DNA from: Arthrobacter sp. SPG23
GTDB lineage: Bacteria; Actinomycetota; Actinomycetes; Actinomycetales; Micrococcaceae
Direction: 5' to 3'
Length of the DNA: 64,000 bases
Assembly: GCF_000876655.1 (NCBI RefSeq)
Contig: NZ_JYCN01000014.1
Span: forward strand, 1-64,000
In this document: positions 10,776 to 21,206 of the stretch, piece by piece
How the letters are laid out: every line of letters starts with the position of its first letter
Position numbering within the stretch: position 1 is the stretch's first letter
Notes under the pieces: model-generated
The model's database searches: none
What the model saw: only the letters and a program-made list of their open reading frames with translations
What the model was told of the DNA's origin: nothing
Position numbers and translations under genes: made by a program

Positions 10776-12353
10776 ATGACTGAGAACAACGTACTGATCC
10801 GCCTCTCCGCCGCCGCGCTCGCCCGGAAGCTCGCAGCCGGCGAGGTCACCTCCGTTGAGGTCACCCAGGCGTACCTCGACCGCATCGCAGCGGTGGACGG
10901 CGGCCCGCGGGGCGTGCACGCCTTCCTGCACGTCAACACCGAGGAGGCGCTCGCCGTCGCCGCGGAGGTGGACGCTATCCGCGCCGCCGGCGGCGCCCCG
11001 GCAGCGGAACTCCATGAACTCGCCGGCGTTCCCATCGCCGTCAAGGACCTCATCGTCACCATCGGCCAGCCCACCACTGCCGGCTCCAAGATCCTCGAAG
11101 GCTGGCACAGCCCGTACGACGCCACGGTGGTCAAGCGGCTGCGCGACGCCAAGATGCCCATCCTGGGCAAGACCAACCTGGACGAATTCGCCATGGGTTC
11201 CTCCACGGAGCACTCGGCCTACGGCCCCACCCGCAACCCGTGGGACCTGGACCGCATCCCGGGCGGTTCCGGCGGCGGCTCGGCTGCTGCCGTCGCCGCC
11301 TTCGAAGCGCCCCTTGCCCTGGGTACGGACACCGGCGGATCCATCCGCCAGCCCGGCGCCGTCACCGGCACCGTGGGCGTCAAGCCCACCTACGGCAGCG
11401 TTTCCCGCTACGGCGCCATTGCGATGGCCTCCTCGCTGGACCAGATCGGCCCCGTCTCCCGCACGGTTTTGGACTCGGCCCTCCTGCACCAGGTCATCGG
11501 CGGCCACGACCCCCACGACTCCACGTCCCTGCCGGACCCCCTGGAGGACCTCGTTGCGGCCGCCCGGCTGGGCAACGTGGACGGCATGAAGATCGGCATC
11601 ATCAAGGAACTCCACGGCGAGGGCTACCAGGCCGGCGTCGAAAACCGCTTCAACGAATCGCTGGAGCTGCTCAAGCAGGCCGGCGCGGAAATCGTTGAAG
11701 TGTCCTGCCCCAACTTCAAGTACGCGCTGGGTGCCTATTACCTGATCATGCCCTCTGAGGCTTCCTCCAACCTGGCCAAGTTCGATGGCGTCCGGTACGG
11801 CCTGCGGGTCCTGCCCAAGGATGCGCCGCTCACCATCGAACGCGTGATGGGTGCCACCCGCGCCGCAGGCTTCGGCGACGAAGTGAAGCGCCGCATCATC
11901 CTGGGCACCTACGCGCTCAGCGCCGGTTACTACGACGCCTACTACGGCTCGGCCCAGAAGGTCCGCACGCTCATCCAGCGTGACTTCGAGGCCGCGTTCG
12001 CGCAGGCCGACGTCCTGATTTCCCCGACGGCCCCCACCACGGCCTTCAAGCTCGGCGAGAAACTGAACGACCCCCTGGCCATGTACCTGAACGACGTTGC
12101 CACCATCCCGGCCAACATGGCCGGCGTCCCGGGCCTGTCCCTGCCGGGCGGCCTGGCCGATGAGGACGGACTGCCGGTGGGCATCCAGCTCCTGGCCCCG
12201 GCCCGCCAGGATGCGCGCCTGTACCGTGTGGGTGCCGTGCTCGAATCGCTGCTCGAGGCACAGTGGGGCGGTCCGCTGCTGGACAAGGCGCCGGAACTGG
12301 CTACCTCGGTGGTCGAGCCTGCCGAGACCCTCGAAACCCAGGAGGCAAAATAA
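10776..12353 (+). CDS. gatA: Asp/Glu-tRNA amidotransferase subunit A
   Basis: A 525-residue glutamine amidase subunit that releases ammonia for the transamidation carried out by GatB. The amidase triad is visible with family-typical spacing: K90 (IAVKD), cis-serine S165 ([11 protein letters not shown]) and nucleophile S189 ([10 protein letters not shown]). Length and motifs are normal. It sits between gatC and gatB; its TAA overlaps the gatB ATG by one base (TAATG). Confidence 0.98.
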   Translation: MTENNVLIRLSAAALARKLAAGEVTSVEVTQAYLDRIAAVDGGPRGVHAFLHVNTEEALAVAAEVDAIRAAGGAPAAELHELAGVPIAVKDLIVTIGQPTTAGSKILEGWHSPYDATVVKRLRDAKMPILGKTNLDEFAMGSSTEHSAYGPTRNPWDLDRIPGGSGGGSAAAVAAFEAPLALGTDTGGSIRQPGAVTGTVGVKPTYGSVSRYGAIAMASSLDQIGPVSRTVLDSALLHQVIGGHDPHDSTSLPDPLEDLVAAARLGNVDGMKIGIIKELHGEGYQAGVENRFNESLELLKQAGAEIVEVSCPNFKYALGAYYLIMPSEASSNLAKFDGVRYGLRVLPKDAPLTIERVMGATRAAGFGDEVKRRIILGTYALSAGYYDAYYGSAQKVRTLIQRDFEAAFAQADVLISPTAPTTAFKLGEKLNDPLAMYLNDVATIPANMAGVPGLSLPGGLADEDGLPVGIQLLAPARQDARLYRVGAVLESLLEAQWGGPLLDKAPELATSVVEPAETLETQEAK

Positions 12354-13861
12354 TGAGCACTGACGCAACCCTGAGCTTCGAAGAGGCCATGGAGAAGTAC
12401 GATCCCGTCCTGGGCTTCGAGGTCCATGTGGAGCTCAATACCAAGACGAAGATGTTCTCCTCCGCCCCGAACGTGTTCGGCGACGAGCCGAACACGAACG
12501 TCAACGAGGTGGACCTCGGCATGCCCGGCGTGCTGCCCGTGGTGAACAAGACAGCCATTGAGTCCTCCATCAAGATCGGCCTGGCGCTCAACTGCAAGAT
12601 CGCCGAGACCTGCCGCTTCGCCCGGAAGAACTACTTCTACCCGGACACCCCGAAGAACTTCCAGACCTCCCAGTACGACGAACCCATCGCGTACGACGGC
12701 TACCTGGACATCGAACTCTCCGACGGCACCGTGTTCCGCGTCGAAATCGAACGCGCCCACATGGAAGAGGACGCCGGCAAGCTGACCCACATGGGCGGCG
12801 CCGCCGGCCGGATCCAGGGCGCGGACTACTCGCTCGTGGACTACAACCGCTCCGGTGTACCGCTGGTGGAAATCGTCACCAAACCGATCCAGGGCGCCGG
12901 CAGCCGCGCGCCCGAACTGGCCAAGGCCTACGTCGCCGCCGTGCGGGAGATCGTCAAGAACCTCGGCGTTTCGGACGCGAAGATGGAACGCGGCAACGTG
13001 CGCTGCGACGCCAACGTGTCGCTGCGCCCGCACGGCCGTGAACGCTTCGGCATCCGCTCCGAGACCAAGAACGTGAACTCGCTGCGCGCCGTCGAACACG
13101 CCGTCCGCTACGAGATCCAGCGGCACGCCGCCGTCCTGGACTCCGGTGAGCCGGTCATCCAGGAAACGCGCCACTGGCACGAGGACACCCGCTCGACGAC
13201 GTCGGGCCGGGCAAAGTCCGACGCCGACGATTACCGCTACTTCCCGGAGCCGGACCTCGTTCCGATTGTCGCCTCCCGCGAATGGGTGGAGGAACTGCGG
13301 GCCACCCTGCCCGAACCGCCGGCCGAGCGCCGCAAGCGCCTGCAGGCCGACTGGGGCTATTCGGACCTGGAATTCCGCGACGTGGTCAACGCCGGCGTAA
13401 TGGACGAGATCGAGGAAACCATCGCCGCCGGTGCCACGGCAACCGTGGCCCGTAAGTGGTGGATGGGCGAGATCGTGGGCCGTGCCAAGAACGCCGACGT
13501 GGACCCCGGCCAGCTGGGCGTCAAGCCGGAGACCATCGTGGAGCTGAACAAGATGGTGGAAGCCGGCAAGATCAACAACAAGATGGCCGCCGAAGTCCTG
13601 GACGGCGTCCTCGCCGGCGAAGGCACCCCCGCGGAGATCGTGGAGAAGCGCGGCCTGGCCGTGGTCTCTGACGACGGCCCCCTGCTGGAAGCCATCGACG
13701 CGGCCCTCGCCGCGCAGCCCGACGTCGCTGACAAGATCCGCGGCGGCAAGGTGCAGGCCATCGGCGCGATCGTGGGCGCCGTCATGAAGGCCACCCGCGG
13801 TCAGGCCGACGCAGGCCGGGTCCGCGAGCTGATCCTCGAGCGTCTCGGCGTCGAAGGCTAA
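12353..13861 (+). CDS. gatB: Asp/Glu-tRNA amidotransferase subunit B
   Basis: A 502-residue kinase/transamidase subunit. The catalytic cradle starts at YDPVLGFEVHVELNTKTKMF and includes CRFARKNYFYPDTPKNFQ and DYNRSGVPLVEIVT. A helical linker and a C-terminal YqeY-like tail domain (about 360-500) bind the tRNA. The start at 12353 is set by AGGAGG at 12340-12345 and by the gatA overlap; the frame stays open upstream but family similarity starts here. A long palindrome follows the stop. Confidence 0.98.
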   Translation: MSTDATLSFEEAMEKYDPVLGFEVHVELNTKTKMFSSAPNVFGDEPNTNVNEVDLGMPGVLPVVNKTAIESSIKIGLALNCKIAETCRFARKNYFYPDTPKNFQTSQYDEPIAYDGYLDIELSDGTVFRVEIERAHMEEDAGKLTHMGGAAGRIQGADYSLVDYNRSGVPLVEIVTKPIQGAGSRAPELAKAYVAAVREIVKNLGVSDAKMERGNVRCDANVSLRPHGRERFGIRSETKNVNSLRAVEHAVRYEIQRHAAVLDSGEPVIQETRHWHEDTRSTTSGRAKSDADDYRYFPEPDLVPIVASREWVEELRATLPEPPAERRKRLQADWGYSDLEFRDVVNAGVMDEIEETIAAGATATVARKWWMGEIVGRAKNADVDPGQLGVKPETIVELNKMVEAGKINNKMAAEVLDGVLAGEGTPAEIVEKRGLAVVSDDGPLLEAIDAALAAQPDVADKIRGGKVQAIGAIVGAVMKATRGQADAGRVRELILERLGVEG

Positions 13862-13871
13862 GCAAGCCTGT

Positions 13872-13948
13872 TTTAACCCAACTGGGTCGCAGTTAATGAT
13901 CGTTTTGAACGCTCATAACGACATCTACTGCGACCCAGTTGGGGTTAA
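13872..13948. terminator. 77-nt palindrome between convergent gatB and lysR
   Basis: Outer arms of about 21 bp (13873-13893 and 13927-13948, one extra G in the right arm) carry the core CCCAACTGGGTCGCAGT and its complement. An inner imperfect stem is formed by GTTAATGATCGTT and AACGCTCATAAC. The right arm overlaps the lysR stop codon. It can act as a bidirectional terminator. The AT-rich inner part and the size also resemble a dispersed palindromic element. Confidence 0.75.
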
Positions 13949-14862
13949 GGGGACACGAGCCCTGCCATGATGTCTTCGAGGGCCTCGCACACCATCATCA
14001 CCGAGGTCCGCTTGAGGTTTTCCGGCCGGGCCAGGATGTCGATCCGGCGCCGGGTGCTGATGCCGCTTAGGGGCCGCAGGACGATCTCCGGGTTCAGCAC
14101 AGGCTTCGCCGTGTGCCGCGGCAGCAGCCCGATCACGCTGCCCGTCGCCACCAGCCCCGCCACCGTGGAGTAGTCGTTGATCCGGTGGACGATGTTCAGT
14201 TCCCTGCTGGACACGGCGGCGACGGCGGACAGCACATCCGCGGGGGAGTACCCGGCGTGGCTGGTCACCCATGGTTCGCCCACGACGTCGTGAGCTGTCA
14301 GTGTGTCCTTGGCCGCCAGCCGGTGGCTGGCGGATAGTGCCACGTCCAGCGGCTCGTGCGCGAGGGGGATAACGGCCACCCGTTCCTCCGGCCAGCGCGG
14401 GCTGTGGTCCATGCGGTGCGCCAGCACCAGATCGTACCGTGCCGTCAAGGCGGGAAAATCCTGCTGGGCCACGTCCTCGTCGGTGAGCAGCACCCGGGGC
14501 TTGTCCGGAGAATCCAGCAGCCGGGCCAGCGGCGCGAACAGTGCCTGCCCGGCACTGTGGAAACCGCTCACCGTCACGGGAGCCACCGTGGAACCGTGGT
14601 ACGCCCCGATCGCCATCCGCGCATCGGCCATGGCACTGACGACGGCGGCTCCGGCGTCGGCCAGGGCCTGGCCGGCTTCGGTGAGCACCAGGTTCCGGCC
14701 CTCCTTGCGCGTCAGCGGCACCTCAACGCTGCGCTGCAGTGCCGCCAGCTGCTGGGACACGGCCGACGGCGTGACCAGGAGAGTTTCGGCCACCGCCTTG
14801 ACGCTGCCCAGCGCTCCGAGTTCCCGAAGCATTTCCAGCTGGTGGATTTCCATGCCCCCCAT
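13945..14862 (-). CDS. LysR family regulator, divergent from tdh
   Basis: A 305-residue LysR-type regulator. The winged helix-turn-helix is at about 7-65 (EIHQLEMLRELGALGSVKAV, with TPSAVSQQLAALQ as recognition helix), followed by an effector domain. A second methionine at residue 4 (14853) is an equally good start. Divergent orientation from threonine dehydrogenase, with a 147-bp shared region, suggests it controls tdh-kbl and may sense threonine or a product. The effector is unknown. Confidence 0.9.
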   Translation of the reverse strand: MGGMEIHQLEMLRELGALGSVKAVAETLLVTPSAVSQQLAALQRSVEVPLTRKEGRNLVLTEAGQALADAGAAVVSAMADARMAIGAYHGSTVAPVTVSGFHSAGQALFAPLARLLDSPDKPRVLLTDEDVAQQDFPALTARYDLVLAHRMDHSPRWPEERVAVIPLAHEPLDVALSASHRLAAKDTLTAHDVVGEPWVTSHAGYSPADVLSAVAAVSSRELNIVHRINDYSTVAGLVATGSVIGLLPRHTAKPVLNPEIVLRPLSGISTRRRIDILARPENLKRTSVMMVCEALEDIMAGLVSP

Positions 14863-14870
14863 TCTATTGC

Positions 14871-14884
14871 TTAGGGAATGCTAA
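14871..14884. promoter_or_regulatory. LysR-type operator candidate (TTAG-N6-CTAA)
   Basis: The dyad TTAG...CTAA fits the T-N11-A pattern of LysR boxes and lies 9 bases upstream of the lysR start, in the lysR-tdh divergent region. Downstream, CTAATG is repeated as a direct repeat near 14912 and 14932. The assignment rests on pattern only. Confidence 0.45.
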
Positions 14885-15009
14885 ATCGTCGATTGAGAAG
14901 AATTCGGTTGTGCTAATGCTTCTTTGTGGTTCTAATGAAGGGGTCAGCCCGGCAGCACCTCCGCGGGGCGCCCCGTTCCTGAGAATAGATATCAAGAGTA
15001 AGGAAGCCA

Positions 15010-16056
15010 ATGAAGGCTCTGTACAAAGCCGGTGCACACGCCGGATTTGAGCTGGTGGACCGCCCCGAGCCGGTAGCGGGCCCCGGCGACGTCAAGATCC
15101 GCGTGATGACCACCGGGATCTGCGGCACGGACCTTCATATCCAGTCCTGGGATGCCTGGGCGCAGAGCATGATCGAGGCTCCGCTGATCGCCGGCCACGA
15201 GTTCTACGGCGAGGTGGTGGAAACCGGCGAGGACGTCCGCGACGTCAAAGTGGGCGACCGGGTCTCCGGCGAAGGGCACATTGTCTGCGGCATCTGCCGC
15301 AACTGCCGCGCCGGCCGCCGGCAGATGTGCATCCACACCGTGAGCGTGGGAGTCCAGCGGGACGGCGCCTTCGCCGAGTACGTGGTCATCCCCGAGACCA
15401 ACGTCTGGGTCCACCAGGATCCTTCAGTCACCCCCGAACTTGGCGCCATCTTCGACCCCTTCGGCAACGCCGTCCACACCGCCCTGAGTTTCCCGCTGGT
15501 GGGCGAGGACGTGCTGATCACCGGCGCCGGGCCCATCGGACTGATGGCCATCGCCGTCGCCCGCCACGCCGGGGCCCGGAAGATTGCCATCACGGACGTG
15601 TCCGCACCGCGGCTGGAGCTGGCGCGCCAGCTGGGCGTGGACCTCGCCATCGATGTGTCGAAGATGCGGGTCAAGGACGCCCAGCGTGAACTCGGCATGC
15701 GCGAGGGATTCGACATCGGAATGGAAATGTCCGGACACCCCACCGCCCTGCCGGAGATGATCGACAACATGAACCACGGCGGCCGGATCGCGATGCTGGG
15801 CCTGCCGAGCCAGTCCATCGACATCGACTGGGGCAAGGTGGTCACGCATATGCTGACCATGAAGGGCATCTACGGGCGTGAAATGTTCGAGACCTGGTAC
15901 GCCATGAGCGCCATGCTGTCCTCCAACCCGGTGCTCCACGCCAACATTTCGGCGGTGGTCACGGACACCCTGCCCGCCACGGACTGGGAGAAGGGCTTCG
16001 AGGTTGCCCGCGCCGGTGTGGGCGGCAAGGTTGTCCTCGACTGGACCGTTTTCTAG
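15010..16056 (+). CDS. tdh: L-threonine 3-dehydrogenase
   Basis: A 348-residue zinc-dependent medium-chain dehydrogenase that oxidises L-threonine to 2-amino-3-ketobutyrate with NAD+. Catalytic zinc ligands are C38, H63 and E64 (GHEFYGEV); structural zinc cysteines are C93, C96, C99 and C107. The Rossmann loop is GAGPIG (172-177). Threonine-dehydrogenase-type sequence ([16 protein letters not shown]) and the immediate kbl gene downstream make the substrate assignment strong. It is first gene of a probable tdh-kbl-oxidase-hutI unit. Confidence 0.96.
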   Translation: MKALYKAGAHAGFELVDRPEPVAGPGDVKIRVMTTGICGTDLHIQSWDAWAQSMIEAPLIAGHEFYGEVVETGEDVRDVKVGDRVSGEGHIVCGICRNCRAGRRQMCIHTVSVGVQRDGAFAEYVVIPETNVWVHQDPSVTPELGAIFDPFGNAVHTALSFPLVGEDVLITGAGPIGLMAIAVARHAGARKIAITDVSAPRLELARQLGVDLAIDVSKMRVKDAQRELGMREGFDIGMEMSGHPTALPEMIDNMNHGGRIAMLGLPSQSIDIDWGKVVTHMLTMKGIYGREMFETWYAMSAMLSSNPVLHANISAVVTDTLPATDWEKGFEVARAGVGGKVVLDWTVF

Positions 16057-16128
16057 TCCCCAAACTTCCACCCCCAAAGACTTTCGGCACCAGAACACAA
16101 GAATTCACCCAGCTGAGGAGCGCACCCC

Positions 16129-17337
16129 ATGTATTCAGCCATCAAGGACCAGCTGCAGAGCGAGCTGGATGAGATCCGCACGGCGGGCCTGTTCAAGACC
16201 GAACGCCACATCGACTCGCCCCAGGCCAGCCACATCACGGCAGGCCAGATCGGCGAGGCGGGCGCCGACGTGCTGAACTTCTGCGCCAACAACTACCTGG
16301 GCCTGGCCGACCACCCGGACATCATTGCCGCCGCGAAGGCGGCGATGGACGAGCGCGGCTTCGGCATGGCCAGCGTACGCTTCATCTGCGGAACCCAGGA
16401 CCTGCACTTGGCACTGGAGGCGCGCGTCTCCAAGTTCCTGGGCACGGAGGACACCATCCTCTTCTCCAGCTGCTTCGACGCCAACGGCGGCGTGTTTGAG
16501 TCCCTCTTCGGCCCCGAGGATGCCGTCATCTCCGACGCCCTGAACCACGCGTCCATCATCGACGGCATCAGGCTCTGCAAGGCCCGGCGGTTCCGGTACG
16601 CCAACCGCGACATGGCGGACCTCGAAGCGAAACTGGTCGAGGCCACTGCGCAGGAGAACCCGGCCCGCCGCACGATCATCGTGACGGACGGCGTGTTCTC
16701 CATGGACGGCTACCTCGCGCCGCTCGAAGCCATCTGCAACCTGGCCGAAAAGTACGATGCCCTGGTGATGGTGGACGACTCCCACGCCGTCGGCTTTATG
16801 GGCGCCACCGGTGCGGGGACCCCGGAGCACGCCGGCGTGGGCCACCGTGTGGACATCTACACGGGAACGTTCGGCAAGGCCCTGGGCGGGGCGTCCGGCG
16901 GCTACGTCTCCGGCCGCGCTGAGGTGGTGGCCATGCTGCGGCAGAAGGCGCGCCCCTACCTGTTCTCCAACTCGCTCGCGCCGGCCATCGTGGCCGCCAC
17001 GCTCAAGGCGCTTGACCTCGTGGAGAACTCCGCAGAACTGCGTGCCAAACTGTTCGCCAACGCCGACCTGTTCCGGAACCGGATGGCGGAGGAGGGGTTC
17101 GACCTTCTGGACGGCGAGCACGCCATCGTGCCCGTGATGTTCGGGGACGCCGTCATGGCCGCGAAGGTGGCAGACCGGATGCTCCAGCACGGAGTGTTCG
17201 TCACCGCCTTCAGCTATCCCGTGGTGCCCAAGGGGGCCGCCCGGATCCGGGTTCAGCTCTCCGCAGCGCACAGCACCGAGGACGTCGAAGCCTGCGTCCG
17301 GGCGTTCGTGGACAGCCGCGACGGTGTGGGGGCGTAA
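16129..17337 (+). CDS. kbl: Glycine C-acetyltransferase (2-amino-3-ketobutyrate CoA ligase)
   Basis: A 402-residue PLP enzyme of the alpha-oxoamine synthase family. It cleaves 2-amino-3-ketobutyrate with CoA to glycine and acetyl-CoA, completing the threonine pathway begun by Tdh. The PLP lysine is K250 in [11 protein letters not shown]. The cofactor-binding aspartate lies in [11 protein letters not shown] (about 213-223), and [14 protein letters not shown] is the family N-terminal signature. It follows tdh by 72 bp; AGGAG lies upstream of the ATG. Confidence 0.97.
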   Translation: MYSAIKDQLQSELDEIRTAGLFKTERHIDSPQASHITAGQIGEAGADVLNFCANNYLGLADHPDIIAAAKAAMDERGFGMASVRFICGTQDLHLALEARVSKFLGTEDTILFSSCFDANGGVFESLFGPEDAVISDALNHASIIDGIRLCKARRFRYANRDMADLEAKLVEATAQENPARRTIIVTDGVFSMDGYLAPLEAICNLAEKYDALVMVDDSHAVGFMGATGAGTPEHAGVGHRVDIYTGTFGKALGGASGGYVSGRAEVVAMLRQKARPYLFSNSLAPAIVAATLKALDLVENSAELRAKLFANADLFRNRMAEEGFDLLDGEHAIVPVMFGDAVMAAKVADRMLQHGVFVTAFSYPVVPKGAARIRVQLSAAHSTEDVEACVRAFVDSRDGVGA

Positions 17338-17377
17338 GGTACTGACGTGACGCCCCGCCGGGTGCAAGGATGTAGGC

Positions 17378-18505
17378 ATGTCAGCAAATTACGATGTAGT
17401 GATTGTGGGCGGCGGCATTGCCGGGCTGTCCCTCGCCTCTGCCCTTGCCGGTAAATGCAGCGTTGCACTCGTCGAGGCCGAACAGTCCCTCGCCTATCAC
17501 ACCTCGGCCCGCTCGGCCCGGCAACTAATCCCCAGCTACGGCCCCATGGTGGTGCAGGAGCTGACTCTCCGCACGCTCGGGCTGATTGCGGCGCGGGACG
17601 CGGAGCTTCCGGAGCCGGTCCTTTCGCCGCGCAGCTTCATGCTGATCGGCGACGAAGACACCGTCCGGGAAGAAGCCAGCGGACACATGCACCGGATCTC
17701 CCATGCCGAGGCACTGGAGCTGTGCCCGGTGCTGGATCCCGGATTCTTTACCGCGGCCGGCCTGGACACCGGCTCGTTCGCCTGCAACGCCCCCGTGCTG
17801 CTGGAAGACCACCGGCAACGCGCCGAGGCGGGCGGGGTGGACATCGTCACCGGCGCCAAGGTCCATTCCGCCCAGCGGCTGGGATCAGGCTGGGAGCTCG
17901 GGGCGGGCCAGGAAGCGTTCCAGGCCGGAGTTGTGGTTAATGCCGCCGGAGCCTGGGCCGACGAACTGGCCGTGATCAGCGGCGTGGAGAAGCTCGGCCT
18001 CCAGCCGTACCGCCGGACGGCGGCGATTGTCGGCGTCGAACACCCCCTCCCGGAGGCCTGCCCCATGGTGGCGGCGGCGGACGAATCGTTCTACTTCCGC
18101 AGGGAGGGGAACGGCGTGCTGATCTCGCCGTCGGAATCCGTGCCGAGCGGCCCCGAGGACGCGAAGCCGTACCCGGGCGATGTGGAGGCGCTGGTGGCGC
18201 GGCTCAACGCGGTGACCACGCTGGGCATCACGAACGTCGAGTCCTCGTGGACCGGCCTTCGCACCGAAGCTGCCGACGGCGTGCCGGTGGTGGGGTTCGA
18301 CGCCGAAGCCACCGGATTCTTCTGGCTCGCCGGACAGGGCGGTTACGGTTTCCAGACCTCGTCCGGGATTGCGGAACTGGCAGCGGAGCTGATCCTGTCA
18401 GGACCGTCCGTGGGGCAGAGCGCCTGGGACGGGGAGGCCGGGCTCAGTCCGGCATCCCGGACAGCGGCGGCCCTGGCCGCGACCCGCTGGTCCATCCGGC
18501 ACTGA
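17378..18505 (+). CDS. FAD-dependent amino-acid/glycine oxidase-like (DadA type)
   Basis: A 375-residue FAD oxidoreductase of the DAO family. The N-terminal Rossmann motif is VVIVGGGIAGLSLA (GGGIAG at 11-16), and the C-terminal FAD contact is WLAGQGGYGFQTSSGIAELAAE. The family oxidises glycine, sarcosine or D-amino acids to imino acids. Its position after kbl, which makes glycine, is suggestive but does not prove glycine as substrate. It lies 40 bp after kbl and 11 bp before hutI. Confidence 0.85.
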   Translation: MSANYDVVIVGGGIAGLSLASALAGKCSVALVEAEQSLAYHTSARSARQLIPSYGPMVVQELTLRTLGLIAARDAELPEPVLSPRSFMLIGDEDTVREEASGHMHRISHAEALELCPVLDPGFFTAAGLDTGSFACNAPVLLEDHRQRAEAGGVDIVTGAKVHSAQRLGSGWELGAGQEAFQAGVVVNAAGAWADELAVISGVEKLGLQPYRRTAAIVGVEHPLPEACPMVAAADESFYFRREGNGVLISPSESVPSGPEDAKPYPGDVEALVARLNAVTTLGITNVESSWTGLRTEAADGVPVVGFDAEATGFFWLAGQGGYGFQTSSGIAELAAELILSGPSVGQSAWDGEAGLSPASRTAAALAATRWSIRH

Positions 18506-18516
18506 AGAATAGACTC

Positions 18517-19728
18517 ATGAGCACCCTGATCACCAATATTGCCGAGCTGATGACCCAGGACGTGGAACACCGCGTCCTCAAGGACGCCGCCGTGGTGATC
18601 GAAGGGGAGCGTATCTCCTGGCTCGGGCCGGCGTCGGCAGCGCCGGCCGCTGACGACGCAGTGGACGCCGGCGGCCGCGCCCTGCTGCCGGGCTGGGTGG
18701 ATTCGCACACGCACCTGATCTTTGCCGGTGACAGGACCGCGGAGTTCGAGGCCCGGATGGCCGGCGAAAGCTACAGCGCCGGCGGTATCGCCGTGACCGT
18801 GGGCGCCACCCGCGGGACGAGCGACTACGACCTCACCCGGCTCGCCCTGGGCCGCGTGGCCGAAGCAGTCTCGCAGGGAACCACGTACCTGGAAACCAAG
18901 ACCGGCTACGGACTGGACGTGGAGAACGAAACGCGCAGCGCGCGCATCGCCTCCACGGTGGCGGACGAAGTCACCTACCTGGGTGCCCACCTGGTCCCAG
19001 CAGGTGAGGACCCGGACGAATACACCGACCTGGTGTGCGGGCCCATGCTGGCGGCCGTGCGGCCCTACGTCAGCTGGGCGGACGTGTTCTGCGAGCAGGG
19101 GGCCTTCAACGAGGAACAGTCGCGCCGTGTGCTGCAGGCCTGCAAGGATGCGGGCCTGGGCCTGCGCGTCCACGGCAACCAGCTCGGCGAAGGGCCGGGC
19201 GTGCAGCTGGCTGTGGAGTTCGGCGCGGCGAGCGTGGACCACGTGAACTACCTGTCCCGCGCCGACGTCCACGCCCTCGCGGACACCTGGTCCGGCTGGG
19301 AATCGGCGGCCGGCGCCGGCGAGCGGGGCACCGTCGCGACGTGCCTGCCGGCCTGCGACCTCTCGACCCGCCAGCCGCTGGCCCCCGGGCGCGAGCTGCT
19401 CGACGCCGGGGTGCCGATTGCCCTGGCCTCCAACTGCAACCCCGGCACCTCCTATACGAGCTCCATGGCGTTCTGCGTCACCACCGCCGTTCTCCAGATG
19501 CGGCTGAGCATCCACGAGGCCGTCCGCGCCGCGACGTACGGCGGTGCGCTCGCGCTACGGCGGGAATCGGGGAACGACGTCGACGGCGAACGGGCGGTGG
19601 GTTCCATCGCCGTCGGGCACCGCGCGGACCTGCACCTGCTCAACGCACCCTCCGCCACGCACCTGGCCTACCGGCCGGGCATCCCGCTGACCCACGCCGT
19701 CTGGCGGGCGGGCGCCCGCGCCCGCTGA
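18517..19728 (+). CDS. hutI: Imidazolonepropionase
   Basis: A 403-residue metal-dependent amidohydrolase that opens imidazolone-5-propionate in histidine degradation. Metal-binding H64 and H66 are in GWVDSHTHLIFAGDR. Further family motifs are YLETKTGYGLDVE, GAHLVPAG, VHGNQLGEG and SNCNPGTSYT. The ATG at 18517 is used because family similarity (LITNIAELMTQD) starts there, although the frame is open far upstream. No hutH, hutU or hutG is adjacent; the enzyme sits in a threonine/amino-acid oxidation cluster. Confidence 0.93.
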   Translation: MSTLITNIAELMTQDVEHRVLKDAAVVIEGERISWLGPASAAPAADDAVDAGGRALLPGWVDSHTHLIFAGDRTAEFEARMAGESYSAGGIAVTVGATRGTSDYDLTRLALGRVAEAVSQGTTYLETKTGYGLDVENETRSARIASTVADEVTYLGAHLVPAGEDPDEYTDLVCGPMLAAVRPYVSWADVFCEQGAFNEEQSRRVLQACKDAGLGLRVHGNQLGEGPGVQLAVEFGAASVDHVNYLSRADVHALADTWSGWESAAGAGERGTVATCLPACDLSTRQPLAPGRELLDAGVPIALASNCNPGTSYTSSMAFCVTTAVLQMRLSIHEAVRAATYGGALALRRESGNDVDGERAVGSIAVGHRADLHLLNAPSATHLAYRPGIPLTHAVWRAGARAR

Positions 19729-19797
19729 TTTTGCTTTCGAACGGATGCCTTTCGATCTAGTGCTTCCTACCCTGTCGGCATACCCCAGGAGATAACC

Positions 19798-21196
19798 GTG
19801 GCCGGACTGTTGAAGGAACTGGGCTTCGCTCTCGACCAGCTGTGGGCTCAGCGCCAGGGGCCGGCCGGACTGGCCCGACGCCGGGAGGCCCGGCTTGCGG
19901 CGATCGTTGCGCACGCCAGGACCAGCTCGCCGTTCTACCGTCACCTCTACCGGGACGTGTTACCCGCCGGGCGCTCCGACGGCGTCGTCCTGGCGGAGCT
20001 TCCACCGGTCACCAAACAGGTGCTCATGGCCAACTTCGATGACTGGGTCACGGATCCCGCCGTCACCCGGGCCGGAGTCGATGCTTTCATCGCCGACCCG
20101 TCCCTGGTGGGAACACCTTTCCTGGGCCAATATTTCGTCTGCACAACGTCGGGCACCACCGGTCACCCCGGTATCTTCGTGCACGATCCCCATTCCCTTG
20201 CGGTCTCCCAGGCCTTCATTCTCCGCATCGACCTGGCCTGGCTGTCGCCCGCCGAGCTGCTGGCACTGGCCCGCCGCGGCCTGCGCTGGGCTGGCGTTGT
20301 AGGCACTGGCGGGCACTACGCGGGCGCGGGCTGGATGCAATGGCAGCGCCGGCGCAGCCGGTGGCGCCGCCGCGCGTTCCAGACGTTCCCGGTGCAACAG
20401 CCGTTGGCACGGCTCGTGGCAGCCCTCAATGTCTACGACCCCTCGGCTGTCACCGGCTACCCGAGTGCCCTTGCGCTGCTCGCCGAGGAACAAATGGCCG
20501 GCCGGCTGCAGCTGAAGCCGGTGATCGTGGAGCTGGCTGGCGAGTCCAGTGCTCCGGACGCGCGGGCCCGCATCGCGGAGGCGTTCGGGGGCGCCCTCCA
20601 CGATGCTTATGCGGCCTCCGAGTTCACACCCGCTGGCATTCGATTGTCCCCGCGGCTGGCTGCACGTCAACAGCGACTGGGCCATCCTGGAACCCGTCGA
20701 CGCGGACTTCCGGCCCACGCCGCCGGGGGAGGCGTCCCACACGGTGTTGCTGAGCAACCTCGCCAACCGGGTCCAGCCGCTGATCCGCTACGATCTCGGC
20801 GACTCGGTGCTGGCGAAGACAGGTCCCTGTGAATGTGGTAATCAGCTGCCCGCCATCCGGGTCGCGGGCCGAAGCGACGATGTCCTCCGCCTCCTCGCCG
20901 CGGACGGGACCACGGTCCGGGTGCTCCCGCTCGCCATCGGGTCCGTCGTCGACGAAACTCCCGGACTGCACCGCAGCCAGCTGGTGCAGACAGGACCGGC
21001 AACCATCCGCCTCCGGCTCGAACCGGAACCCGGCGCCGACGCCGCAGCGGTGTGGCGCACGGCCTCCGCGAAGCTGCTGGAGTACCTCGCCGGGCTGGAA
21101 CTGCGGAACGTCGGCGTCGTCCGCGCGGTCGAGCCGCCAGAACAGAGCGGCACGAGCGGGAAGTTTCGTCAGGTGATCGCCCGGCTGCCGGAATGA
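19798..21196 (+). pseudogene. Phenylacetate-CoA ligase/CapK-like adenylate-forming enzyme, frameshifted
   Basis: Two open frames together encode one ~465-residue ANL-superfamily protein. The first frame (19798 to about 20635) has SGTTGHPG for ATP binding, GTGGHYAG and the YAASEF motif that binds adenine. The second frame continues from about 20633 to 21196 with LAFDCPRGWLHVNSDW, the hinge-type RYDLGDSVL and a C-terminal lid. The change is from frame 1 to frame 2 between about 20623 and 20640, equivalent to one extra base. It is either a real disruption or a sequencing error. GTG start with CAGGAGA upstream. Substrate unknown; family members activate aryl or acyl acids. Confidence 0.8.
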
Positions 21197-21206
21197 AGCG
21201 CGGCCG

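Noticed and set aside
12263..12352. 30-residue N-terminal extension of GatB
   Set aside because: It would overlap the end of gatA in another frame. AGGAGG and family alignment place the start at 12353.
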